A DNA stretch of 6,246 bases from an uncultured Bacteroidota bacterium (GCA_903929655.1 CAIYVS010000004.1:1-6246); one strand, 5' to 3'. Counted from the stretch's first letter, positions 1 through 5,646 are shown. Notes: generated by a model from the letters alone, not told the origin. Made by a program: numbers and translations.

Positions 1-2
1 AG

Positions 3-131
3 TTTGATTTCTTAGTTAAAAGAAAAGATTCCCTCGTAAAACCTTTAATACATACAATGCTTAAATCAAAAGACGTTTCTTCAGATGAAAAAAAAGAATT
101 AAGGTTGGTTTTAAAAAGCGAACTACAATAA
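3..131 (+). CDS. 3' end of a gene, possibly a BlaI/MecI/CopY-family transcriptional repressor
   Basis: Only the last 42 codons are in the window, ending in TAA at 129-131. The visible tail is hydrophilic and helical, rich in Lys and Glu. Its pattern (D-S-L-V-K-P-L-I..., then K-S-K-D-V-S-S-D-E-K-K-E-L and a Leu-rich end) resembles the C-terminal dimerisation helices of BlaI/MecI-type winged-helix repressors, which often read S-L-V...(E/D)-x-L-S-x-x-x-x-x-E-L-x-x-L. In that family the N-terminal wing would bind DNA and the gene is commonly paired with a BlaR1-like membrane peptidase. No such partner follows here; any partner would be to the left. The assignment rests on one short stretch of similarity from memory, so the family is tentative. 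That this is the end of a real + strand gene is more likely than the antisense reading, which is also open. Confidence 0.4.
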   Translation, partial: FDFLVKRKDSLVKPLIHTMLKSKDVSSDEKKELRLVLKSELQ

Positions 132-474
132 TATTTTTCACACGGACTTCCCATTTCTTCAAATAGTCTGCCCATAGCCATAAGATTATCCAGTTTAATA
201 TCTATCCTCATAAATCAACTGGTCAGCATTACTATTTTACGCTTTCTCTTCCTTCGCAAAAAAGTCAAATTTTAAATATCAATTATTTTCACCTCTTAAT
301 TTACTAATACTGCTGGCACTTACGTTACTAGACCCCCCACTTATTTTTTCAGCTAATATATCTTTCTATACACTAGGTCGTTATTCAAGAAATCTTCATT
401 AAATTGTACTCAAAATAGCCTTTAGCGCTTATGTCAGGCATGAAGCATACAAACAATATAAACAACTTTTCAAA
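132..474. other. Intergenic region without recognisable gene
   Basis: This stretch of about 340 bp is A/T-rich and has stops in all + frames. I see no convincing terminator after the stop at 131, no strong inverted repeat and no clean TTTG-N19-21-TAnnTTTG promoter before the gene at 475. A minus-strand frame starting at ATG 211 stays open through the left edge, but it is mostly antisense to the partial gene at 3-131 and is not called. The promoter of the 475 gene should lie somewhere in 360-474 but cannot be placed by eye. Confidence 0.6.
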
Positions 475-1008
475 ATGAAGAAACTAAGCCTTTTTATTAG
501 TTTTGTTTTTTCACTAAGCATCTGTACCGCGCAAACAACCGCAGTTACGCAAACACTTAATTTATCTCTTACTAATATTATCAGCCTCACATTTGTAAGT
601 TCAGGTACATCCACAGGTGGCACCATAACCTTGCCCTTCTCAAGCACCAGCGATTATGATAATGGAGTTATCTCTTCTGACCAGCAATTAACTGTCCTTT
701 CCAACATGCATTTTAATGTTGCAGTTCAATCCAACGCTGTAAATTTTTCTTATTCCGGCACAGTTACTCCGGCACCAACTATACAGGTTGCCAATGTATT
801 GCAAATGATGGTAAGTGCTAATAATACAGGAGGCAGTTTGTCCTATAGCAGCTATGCCAGTATTCCTTCGGGCACAGCCACTATTATAAATTGGGGCAGC
901 CCCGGTGGCAACCAGACTTTTTCTGTACGTTACAAGGCCACCCCCGGCTATACAATGCCCAGTGGCACCTACACTACCAATATCATATATACTGCGACCC
1001 AGCTGTAG
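475..1008 (+). CDS. Secreted beta-sandwich-like protein, unknown function
   Basis: The product has 177 residues. Residues 1-19 form a Sec signal peptide (K2-K3, a Leu/Phe/Ser-rich core, then C17-T-A), probably cleaved before Q20, as is common in Bacteroidetes. The mature part is rich in Thr, Ser, Asn and Val with alternating hydrophobic residues and has no cysteine, which fits an all-beta extracellular or surface domain. Features seen are an opening T-Q-T-L-N-L-S-L strand (26-33), an S-D-Y-D-N-G-V segment (59-65) and a closing P-S-G-T-Y-T-T-N-I-I-Y-T-A-T segment (162-175). A final G-T-Y-x-x-x-(I/V)-x-Y-T strand like this is typical of small secreted WxL-like and DUF4402-like adhesin or pilin-type domains; the link is by resemblance only. 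The ATG at 475 is chosen because it starts the signal peptide directly; the upstream sequence is A-rich without a Shine-Dalgarno site. No neighbour indicates a secretion partner. Confidence 0.8.
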   Translation: MKKLSLFISFVFSLSICTAQTTAVTQTLNLSLTNIISLTFVSSGTSTGGTITLPFSSTSDYDNGVISSDQQLTVLSNMHFNVAVQSNAVNFSYSGTVTPAPTIQVANVLQMMVSANNTGGSLSYSSYASIPSGTATIINWGSPGGNQTFSVRYKATPGYTMPSGTYTTNIIYTATQL

Positions 1009-1074
1009 TAAGTATGTCTAAAACACTAAATTGCTCCTGGATTTTTTCAGTTCCCTGCCTCTGCACTTCACAGT

Positions 1075-1089
1075 ACACGTCGGTATCAG
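1075..1089 (+). repeat. Weak third copy of the ACTCG-C-GCATCAG repeat flank
   Basis: Twelve of the 15 bases match the right flank of the stem-loop repeat at 2485-2499 (ACACGTCGGTATCAG against ACTCGTCTGCATCAG). A TTCAC lies just upstream, as in that copy. The left stem arm is not recognisable here, so this is at best a decayed copy. Confidence 0.3.
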
Positions 1090-1152
1090 GGCTTATAAGC
1101 TGGTTTCTTTCCTCCCCATCTTGGTCTTTCCACCCCCGCCAATCAATGATAA

Positions 1153-1176
1153 TTTCCCTTTATCTTATTAACTTTA
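1153..1176 (+). repeat. Direct repeat copy A, upstream of the 1194 gene
   Basis: A 24-bp pyrimidine/AT-rich segment beginning TTTCCC and containing CTTTATCTTATTA. It matches 1697-1722 at 23 of 24 aligned positions once a 2-bp insertion in the other copy is allowed. Both copies lie shortly before the start codon of a secreted-protein gene, ending 17 bp before 1194 here and 9 bp before 1732 in the other case. Confidence 0.5.
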
Positions 1177-1193
1177 CTTGATAATAATGTATC

Positions 1194-1631
1194 GTGAAAC
1201 TAAAGTCCCTAGCTGTTTTAATAATTTTCTTGTCCCTACTTCTCTGTAAATCTTTTTCGCAAACAGTAGATTGTGACAAATCATGGAACTATCAGGATAG
1301 TGTTTGTCATTTCAAATCTCAGATAAAATTTTGGTCTGAACATTGGCTCAATGATAGTAATGGAATTAATGGTTTTAGAGCTTTGTTTTCAGTTGAAATT
1401 TTAGAGAAGTGCCCACGCAATAAAATTAAATTTGATGATATAAAAATGTATTTGGGCAAACCTTTTTCTCCAGGTTTAAATTCCCAAACAGCACATTTTA
1501 ATACATTTTTAATATCCCGCTTTCCATATGATGTATCAAAGCCAATAATGAGTTTTGTAACAGTTAACTTTATTGTGGATGATAAAACAAATTATATAGT
1601 TGGGATAAAAGAAGGTATTGGAGATAGATAA
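1194..1631 (+). CDS. Small secreted protein of unknown family
   Basis: The product has 145 residues. Residues 1-22 are a clear signal peptide (K2-L-K4, a Leu/Ile-rich core, then K-S-F-S), probably cleaved before Q23. C18 follows three Leu residues and does not make a lipobox. The mature protein has three cysteines (27, 38, 73), so one disulfide is possible. An F-D-D-I-K-M-Y-L-G-K-P segment (80-90) and a closing V-N-F-I-V-D-D...Y-I-V-G-I beta hairpin (124-138) recall small periplasmic BamE/SmpA-like folds, but this is only a loose resemblance. The start is GTG at 1194: an in-frame TAA at 1185-1187 leaves no upstream ATG, and the GTG opens the signal peptide. The ATG at 1187 is in another frame. 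The gene is visibly more A/T-rich than the gene at 475. No function is proposed. Confidence 0.7.
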   Translation: MKLKSLAVLIIFLSLLLCKSFSQTVDCDKSWNYQDSVCHFKSQIKFWSEHWLNDSNGINGFRALFSVEILEKCPRNKIKFDDIKMYLGKPFSPGLNSQTAHFNTFLISRFPYDVSKPIMSFVTVNFIVDDKTNYIVGIKEGIGDR

Positions 1632-1643
1632 AATCCCTCCCTT

Positions 1644-1676
1644 GTGAGTGTTTTTTCAAGGACTCGCCCGCATCAG
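1644..1676 (+). repeat. Stem-loop repeat, copy 1
   Basis: GTGAGT (1644-1649) can pair with ACTCGC (1662-1667), with one G-U pair, around a 12-nt loop, and is followed by CCGCATCAG. The right arm and flank match copy 2 (2485-2499) at 13 of 15 positions. The element lies 12 bp after the stop codon of the 1194 gene. Reading through it gives the false N-terminal extension of the next gene, in frame from an ATG at 1648. Confidence 0.5.
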
Positions 1677-1696
1677 AGCTACCCAGCTCATTAGCA

Positions 1697-1722
1697 TTTC
1701 CTTCTTTATCTTATTATCTTTA
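1697..1722 (+). repeat. Direct repeat copy B, upstream of the 1732 gene
   Basis: A 26-bp segment starting TTTCCTT and containing CTTTATCTTATTA, nearly identical to 1153-1176. It lies between the stem-loop repeat copy 1 and the true start at 1732. This suggests the stem-loop and this tail belong to one larger intergenic element of about 80 bp (about 1644-1722). Confidence 0.5.
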
Positions 1723-1731
1723 TATACAGAT

Positions 1732-2427
1732 ATGAGAATAGCAGTAGTTATACTTTTCAGTTTCTTGTCGTTGCTTAACACAAAAAGTATTGGCCAAATA
1801 AGTAAGAATACAGAAAGCTATGTGCAGGATTCCACGGAAAAAAGAGATGAGGTCTTATATGTTCAAAAACAAGATAGTTTACGGAACATGTTTTTAGCCG
1901 ATGACAAACTACATCCAACGGTCAAATACTACATACAGGATACCGGCGCTTCGGTCTTATTATATGAATTGACCGATTCCATGGAGTTCAAGGTGTTAGG
2001 CGATATCAATTCCGACGGCAAAATAGATTCTGTGTTTCTATTGCCAGAGCTTTTTGATGGCGATTTAGGGCAATCTTTTACTTTCACAGATATTCGCCTC
2101 TCCAAGATTCAGACCGGTGTGCAATGCAATCATCTTGCCAACCTTTTTGTAATTGATGATATAGATGAAGACGGCATAAAAGAAATAGGACTTTATTATT
2201 CCTCATGTGCAAGCAGATTTAAGATGCTACGAGTTTATACTTTTGAGTCGGGTCAATGGAATGAAGCTGGAAGCGTAGTTTTTGATCTTAACTATACTAA
2301 ACCATCCATGCAAAAACGGATAAAAAAAATTGGAAAGGGTAAATTTGCTATGCGGGAAATAACAGATGCCGGTGCCCCTGATAGTATTGTTATTCAGGAT
2401 AAATGGTTAAATTTTGAAATCAAATAA
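1732..2427 (+). CDS. Secreted protein with two Asp-rich calcium-type loops (FG-GAP/VCBS-like)
   Basis: The product has 231 residues when started at ATG 1732. This start is chosen over the in-frame ATG at 1648 because residues 1-21 then form a compact signal peptide (M-R-I-A-V-V..., cleaved near G21-Q22), and because the extra 28 codons are only repeat DNA read through. After a charged, probably helical linker (25-60) come beta segments carrying two similar loops: G-D-I-N-S-D-G-K-I-D at 90-99 and D-D-I-D-E-D-G-I-K-E at 142-151. D-x-(N/D)-x-D-G-x-x-(D/E) is the calcium-binding pattern of FG-GAP, VCBS and dockerin-like loops. Two such loops about 50 residues apart fit blades or paired beta repeats of an integrin-alpha-like fold. 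C132 and C159 could form a disulfide. There is no lipobox, so it is probably periplasmic or released. Its partner is unknown, and being next to the 1194 gene is the only context. Confidence 0.75.
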   Translation: MRIAVVILFSFLSLLNTKSIGQISKNTESYVQDSTEKRDEVLYVQKQDSLRNMFLADDKLHPTVKYYIQDTGASVLLYELTDSMEFKVLGDINSDGKIDSVFLLPELFDGDLGQSFTFTDIRLSKIQTGVQCNHLANLFVIDDIDEDGIKEIGLYYSSCASRFKMLRVYTFESGQWNEAGSVVFDLNYTKPSMQKRIKKIGKGKFAMREITDAGAPDSIVIQDKWLNFEIK

Positions 2428-2466
2428 GATCTCCCGTATAAATTTCCGCCCCCTGTTCTGTCCTCG

Positions 2467-2499
2467 GACGAGTCTCGGTTTCACACTCGTCTGCATCAG
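2467..2499 (+). repeat. Stem-loop repeat, copy 2
   Basis: GACGAGT (2467-2473) pairs perfectly with ACTCGTC (2485-2491) around an 11-nt loop and is followed by TGCATCAG. It lies 39 bp after the stop of the 1732 gene. The right arm plus flank matches copy 1 at 13 of 15 bases. There is no T-tract, so it is not a standard rho-independent terminator. Confidence 0.55.
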
Positions 2500-2516
2500 T
2501 CCTTAAAGTTCATCTA

Positions 2517-2538
2517 TTATTCTAAAGCAATAGAATAA
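2517..2538. repeat. Perfect 8-bp inverted repeat
   Basis: TTATTCTA (2517-2524) and TAGAATAA (2531-2538) are exact reverse complements separated by AAGCAA. There is no T-tract on the + side, only an A-run. It could be a weak hairpin at the mRNA end of the 1732 gene or a protein-binding palindrome. Confidence 0.45.
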
Positions 2539-2697
2539 GGCAAAAAATCTTTCTGCCATAACGGTTTTCGGCACAAGTTTTGTGGCATTATATAGCCATA
2601 TAAACCCTGGCATACCTAAAATGAAAAGTACAGAATTTCAAAATTCGATCAGGAAAAAAGAGGAAATAAAAAGCTCCTAAAAAGACACTCCAAATAA

Positions 2698-2731
2698 CCC
2701 CAAAAGGAAGTCAAATGTCCCCAATAGGAAG
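2698..2731 (+). repeat. 13-bp direct repeat at 21-bp spacing
   Basis: CCCCAAAAGGAAG (2698-2710) recurs as CCCCAATAGGAAG (2719-2731), with 12 of 13 bases identical. The start-to-start distance is 21 bp, about two helical turns, which is a usual arrangement for tandem regulator-binding half sites. It lies 187 bp upstream of the lipoprotein start at 2918. Confidence 0.4.
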
Positions 2732-2734
2732 AAA

Positions 2735-2850
2735 AGCGGAAAAACTATTTTAGGACAAAAAATGTCATAAATAATTGAATATCAATATAATAAACAATGT
2801 CTAGCCAACAAAAACAACCAAAAAGCGGAAAAAGTTTTGATAGCGGAAAA
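2735..2850 (+). repeat. Three copies of AGCGGAAAA
   Basis: The 9-mer occurs at 2735-2743, 2824-2832 and 2842-2850. The first two share a longer AAAAGCGGAAAAA context. Their clustering between the 21-bp-spaced repeat and the lipoprotein gene may be regulatory, but short A-rich words repeat easily in such DNA. Confidence 0.3.
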
Positions 2851-2917
2851 CAGAATTGCTCTCATCCCTGCCATCCTGGGCTATGAACAAAACCCAACAA
2901 TTTCTTATTTTGCAGAG

Positions 2918-4573
2918 ATGTTATTAGCTGGTATATATGACAAACTTAAAAACGCTTTATTTCTTATTACAATACCAGCTTTATTTACTTTTGCTATTTC
3001 CTGCAAAAACCCCAACCCCAATACCCACAAAAAAGTCTTCCGCATTAACTTCTCCACCGGCACACTCGAGTCCATAGACCCTGCATTCGCAAAAGAACTC
3101 TTTATCATGTGGACAGTACACATGGTGTACAATACGCTTATAGAAACAGACGAGCAATTACATCTTACACCATCCCTCGCCACACATTGGGACATCAGCG
3201 CCGATGGACTTACCTATACCTTCTATTTGCGCCAGGATGTATATTTCCATGATAATGAAGTTTTTCCCGGAGGCACAGGCAGAAGGATGACAGCCCAGGA
3301 TGTCGTTTATAGTTTCAACCGCATCATCAATCCCCAAACCGCATCTCCCGGCTCCTGGATATTCAACGAACGCATTGCCAAAACAAAGCCCTTCACAGCC
3401 CTGAATGATACCACCCTGCAAATACATCTGAGCAAACCATTCAGACCCCTGTTGCAAATGCTCACCATGCCCTATTGCTCTGTTGTACCGCATGAAGCTA
3501 TAGAACGCTGGGGAAAAGATTTTCGCGCTCACCCCTGCGGCACCGGCCCCTTTATGTTTCACTATTGGGACGAAGGCAATACCCTTGTCCTGCATCGCAA
3601 CCCGCACTACTGGGAGCACGACAGCAATGGCATTGCACTTCCCTATATTGATGCAGTTCAGGCCTCTTTTTACGACAGCAAGGCAACGGAGTTTTTTCTC
3701 TTTCTCCAGCACAAACTCGACTGGGTGAACGGAGTGGACGGCTCATTCAAAGATCTCCTCATCTCTAAAGACGGAACACTCAAAAAAGAATTTGCATCAA
3801 AATTTCACCTCACAAAACAAACCTATTTTAATACAGAGTATATAGGCTTTCTTACAGACACCACAAATCCGCTATTAAAAAACAATTCACTCGCCAACCC
3901 ACTTGTTCGCCGTGCCATCAATTATGCTATAGACCGCAATAAGATCGTCACCTATTTTCGCAATGGCATGGCTATACCCGCCACATCCGGCTTTATTCCT
4001 GCCTCCATGCCGGGGTATGATTCCACGCACAGCTATGGTTATAATTATGATCCTGCAAAGGCAGCAAAACTGCTCACAGAAGCAGGCTACCCCGGCGGCG
4101 AAGGGCTTACGCCATTTAAGGTAATAAGCCCGGATAACTGGGTGGATGTTTTAAATTTTATCTCTACAGAACTACAGGATGTCGGCATCCCCATGCAGGT
4201 AGAAGTTACCCAGGCCAATATTGTAAAACAGCAAATGAGTCGCTCCAAAGCCATTGCCTTCCGGGGGCAATGGATAGCAGATTACCCTGATGCAGAATCC
4301 TACCTCGTTTGTTTCAACAGCCAATACCCCGCACCGCCTAATTATACCCGTTTTAATAATCCACTTTTTGACAAGTGGTACGATCAAAGCCTCAATGCGC
4401 CCGATACACTTCGCTGGCACCTCTATACCGCTATGGATAGCCTTGCAATGTCTTATGCCCCGCTAGTGCCATTATATTACGAATATCTGATGCAGTTCAC
4501 TCAAAACAATATTTCAGGTTTTCGCAACACTCCTATGAATCTTATAGACATTAAAAGAGTTCAGATAAAATAG
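2918..4573 (+). CDS. Lipoprotein, family 5 solute-binding protein (peptide ABC transporter type)
   Basis: The product has 551 residues, normal for the SBP_bac_5 (DppA/OppA) family, whose members capture oligopeptides, nickel or other small solutes for an ABC importer. Residues 1-29 form a lipoprotein signal (D-K-L-K-N, hydrophobic core, A-I-S-C29), so the mature protein should be membrane-anchored. Family landmarks in order: S-I-D-P-A (52-56); a domain I block with L-A-T-H-W (87-91) and G-L-T-Y-T-F-Y-L-R (97-105); M-T-A-Q-D-V-V-Y-S (124-132); G-T-G-P-F (208-212) with L-H-R-N-P-H-Y-W (225-232); L-V-R-R-A-I-N-Y-A-I-D-R (329-340); Y-D-P-A-K-A-A-K-L-L (377-386); and A-D-Y-P-D-A-E-S (454-461). D455 sits where OppA has the Asp that binds the peptide amino terminus, which favours peptides as ligand. 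The ATG at 2918 is preferred over an in-frame TTG at 2837 because it places the lipobox normally. No permease or ATPase gene is in the window. Confidence 0.9.
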   Translation: MLLAGIYDKLKNALFLITIPALFTFAISCKNPNPNTHKKVFRINFSTGTLESIDPAFAKELFIMWTVHMVYNTLIETDEQLHLTPSLATHWDISADGLTYTFYLRQDVYFHDNEVFPGGTGRRMTAQDVVYSFNRIINPQTASPGSWIFNERIAKTKPFTALNDTTLQIHLSKPFRPLLQMLTMPYCSVVPHEAIERWGKDFRAHPCGTGPFMFHYWDEGNTLVLHRNPHYWEHDSNGIALPYIDAVQASFYDSKATEFFLFLQHKLDWVNGVDGSFKDLLISKDGTLKKEFASKFHLTKQTYFNTEYIGFLTDTTNPLLKNNSLANPLVRRAINYAIDRNKIVTYFRNGMAIPATSGFIPASMPGYDSTHSYGYNYDPAKAAKLLTEAGYPGGEGLTPFKVISPDNWVDVLNFISTELQDVGIPMQVEVTQANIVKQQMSRSKAIAFRGQWIADYPDAESYLVCFNSQYPAPPNYTRFNNPLFDKWYDQSLNAPDTLRWHLYTAMDSLAMSYAPLVPLYYEYLMQFTQNNISGFRNTPMNLIDIKRVQIK

Positions 4574-4631
4574 CATTTTGTTTTCATAAACATTATTGAC
4601 ATATTTCTGCGCTATTTTATTTGTTATTGAA

Positions 4632-4650
4632 TTGTTAAGCGGCTTAACAA
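4632..4650. promoter_or_regulatory. Perfect 19-bp palindrome, operator candidate
   Basis: TTGTTAAGC (4632-4640) and GCTTAACAA (4642-4650) are exact reverse complements around a single G. A second small palindrome, TGTTAACA (4654-4661), follows at once and carries the same TGTTAA word. The site lies 59 bp after the stop of the lipoprotein gene and 126 bp before the ATG at 4777. There is no T-tract, so an operator for the downstream pair is more likely than a terminator, though a hairpin at the end of the lipoprotein mRNA is possible. Confidence 0.5.
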
Positions 4651-4659
4651 ACCTGTTAA
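4632..4659 (+). repeat. Upstream element, copy 1 (TTGTTA / CGGCTTA / CCTGTTAA)
   Basis: Three words occur in order: TTGTTA (4632-4637), CGGCTTA (4640-4646) and CCTGTTAA (4652-4659). The same three words occur in the same order and orientation at 6155-6183, with spacers of 1 and 7 instead of 2 and 5 bases. This gives 21 shared bases across two non-coding regions. Confidence 0.45.
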
Positions 4660-4776
4660 CAAATGATTAAGCATGTATTTTAGCCTACACCATATTAAAC
4701 ATATACAAAAAGCACATGTAGCATTTGTATTTCTATTCTGAATAAAGGAAGGAGAGAGTAATTAAAAACTTAAAAA

Positions 4777-5127
4777 ATGGAACTCGTGAAAAACGAACCA
4801 CTTACTCTCAAGCAGGCTATTACTTTGTGCAATAAGTATCAGCACTTAAAAGGGAACGTTGTAATAAGTGACAAAGGAGACTTTGAAGTAATTGATTGCA
4901 TCGCAATTGCTCCACATGACAAATTGAGTAAAACGCTATTCTTCAAGCTTTACAAAGAGATGAAGGACACAGAGAAGGCAATTGCTTTCTATAGTGATGT
5001 CCAATACGACCTGGTATTGATGCTTAGGGAATTGGTACCTATTGGCGATTTCTATTACAAAATGATGGATCTCAACGATTACCTCCAAAATTCAGGTAAA
5101 AGTATTAATGTAAGCTCCTATCAATAA
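4777..5127 (+). CDS. Small cytoplasmic protein of unknown function
   Basis: The product has 116 residues with no signal peptide or membrane segment. It starts with a helix (P8-L-T-L-K-Q-A-I-T-L-C-N-K-Y), then a probable beta hairpin (G26-N-V-V-I-S-D-K-G-D-F-E-V-I-D-C41), then mainly helical sequence (48-105) rich in Lys, Asp, Tyr and Met, and a short polar tail. I do not recognise the family. The ATG at 4777 is the only reasonable start because TAA lies in frame at 4771-4773. An AAGGAAGGAGAGAG purine run (4745-4758) is some 18 bases from the ATG, too far for a normal Shine-Dalgarno site; the bases next to the ATG are A-rich, as is usual in Bacteroidetes. The next gene starts 47 bp downstream on the same strand with no terminator between, so the two are probably one operon under the palindrome at 4632-4650. 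Confidence 0.7.
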   Translation: MELVKNEPLTLKQAITLCNKYQHLKGNVVISDKGDFEVIDCIAIAPHDKLSKTLFFKLYKEMKDTEKAIAFYSDVQYDLVLMLRELVPIGDFYYKMMDLNDYLQNSGKSINVSSYQ

Positions 5128-5160
5128 TAATAAACAAATTAAGAAAACAATATCTACCTA

Positions 5161-5165
5161 AAGGA
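5161..5165 (+). promoter_or_regulatory. Shine-Dalgarno-like site of the 5175 gene
   Basis: AAGGA (inside AAAGGAAC) lies 9 bases before the ATG at 5175. It is the only normally spaced ribosome-binding site visible in the window, and it supports this start. Confidence 0.5.
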
Positions 5166-5174
5166 ACAATCAAT

Positions 5175-5543
5175 ATGCAACGTAAGTATTTCATTTCTTT
5201 GATGATCTTAATTGCAAGCTTATCACTTTTATACGCGGGATGGCTCACTAAGCTTATGAATGGCAGCAAGTTGCCGGTATTTTATTTTTATTTACGGTAT
5301 TTCCTGGTAGGCTGGGTACTGTCTTCCGTAATTGTTGCCTTTGTCGGCAGTAGCAGGCAAATAGGTGGAATAAAGTCTTTTCTGATCTCTTTGTTCAACC
5401 CCGCATTAGGCCTCATTATGGTCCTTGCTTCAGAAACTAAGTCCAAAACACAATTGGTAAATGTCATTAAACATAAACCCGAACCTGCAAGGCCCCAATT
5501 AAGTAAAAAATTGAAAAATTCTTCCTATACATTAAACGCCTGA
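5175..5543 (+). CDS. Three-helix inner-membrane protein of unknown function
   Basis: The product has 122 residues. Three hydrophobic spans are visible: about 5-24 (Y-F-I-S-L-M-I-L...), 35-57 (V-F-Y-F-Y-L-R...V-A-F-V) and 65-86 (G-I-K-S-F-L-I-S-L-F-N-P-A-L-G-L-I-M-V-L-A). They are joined by short loops, with Arg/Lys at 25-33 and 61-67. The last 35 residues are basic and hydrophilic and probably cytoplasmic. The third span, with S-L-F-N-P-A-L-G-L-I after an I-G-G-I-K-S-F-L stretch, resembles a motif of small Bacteroidetes membrane proteins (I-G-F-W-x-S-F-x-x-S-L-x-x-x-P-x-x-G-L-I), but no function is known to me for these. The gene follows the 4777 gene by 47 bp and has its own AAGGA site, consistent with an operon in which the cytoplasmic and membrane proteins may act together. 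Confidence 0.7.
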   Translation: MQRKYFISLMILIASLSLLYAGWLTKLMNGSKLPVFYFYLRYFLVGWVLSSVIVAFVGSSRQIGGIKSFLISLFNPALGLIMVLASETKSKTQLVNVIKHKPEPARPQLSKKLKNSSYTLNA

Positions 5544-5582
5544 ACCTCTAATGATCTCTATATACATAACTAATTAATTTGC

Positions 5583-5615
5583 AGTCTTTCATTTATACAT
5601 CAATGAAGAAAGACT
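5583..5615 (+). terminator. Weak hairpin after the 5175 gene
   Basis: AGTCTTTC (5583-5590) pairs perfectly with GAAAGACT (5608-5615) around a 17-nt loop. The following DNA is T-rich (TTTATTTTAATTT at 5621-5633) but has no adjacent T-run, so termination would be weak. It lies 39 bp after the stop at 5543 and could end or stabilise the 4777-5175 mRNA. Confidence 0.4.
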
Positions 5616-5646
5616 ATGAATTTATTTTAATTTAGGGAATAATTAT

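Larger units (their letters stand above)
2428..2917. other. Long intergenic region with small repeats, no gene
   Basis: About 490 bp lie between the stop at 2427 and the preferred lipoprotein start at 2918. The region holds stem-loop repeat copy 2, an 8-bp inverted repeat, a 13-bp direct repeat at 21-bp spacing and three AGCGGAAAA motifs, each listed separately. It also has an imperfect palindrome at 2583-2598 (TGGC...GCCA). No protein-like frame stands out. The promoter of the 2918 gene must be inside or left of it. A TAttTTG at 2906-2912 resembles a -7 box but has no -33 partner and would give an almost leaderless mRNA. Confidence 0.6.

Noticed and set aside
2..211. Minus-strand frame from ATG 211, open through the left edge (about 70 codons)
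   Set aside because: It is mostly antisense to the better-looking + strand gene end at 3-131 and turns Ser/Phe-rich there. Only its first 28 residues look protein-like, which is too little to call a gene or a remnant.
429..647. 72-residue minus-strand frame
   Set aside because: It overlaps the signal-peptide end of the secreted protein at 475 and has no protein-like features of its own; antisense shadow.
891..1181. 96-residue + strand frame
   Set aside because: It overlaps the end of the 475 gene in another frame and then runs through repeat-bearing intergenic DNA; Trp/Ser/Cys-rich composition, not protein-like.
2467..2491. Stem-loop after the 1732 gene as a rho-independent terminator
   Set aside because: No T-run follows the stem, and the same element recurs after the 1194 gene and not as a bare hairpin; treated as a repeat.
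2837..2917. TTG-started extension of the lipoprotein
   Set aside because: It would put 27 extra residues before the signal sequence and move the lipobox Cys to position 56, unlike lipoproteins. The AGCGGAAAA repeats run through it.
3158..3712. 184-residue minus-strand frame inside the lipoprotein gene
   Set aside because: The + strand codes for a clear family 5 solute-binding protein across the whole interval, so the long antisense frame is a by-product of its codon use. The same holds for the shorter frames at 2905-3195, 3552-3746 and 4172-4420.
4727..4735. TAGCATTTG as -7 box for the 4777 gene
   Set aside because: It has three instead of two bases between TA and TTTG and no TTTG at the -33 distance.
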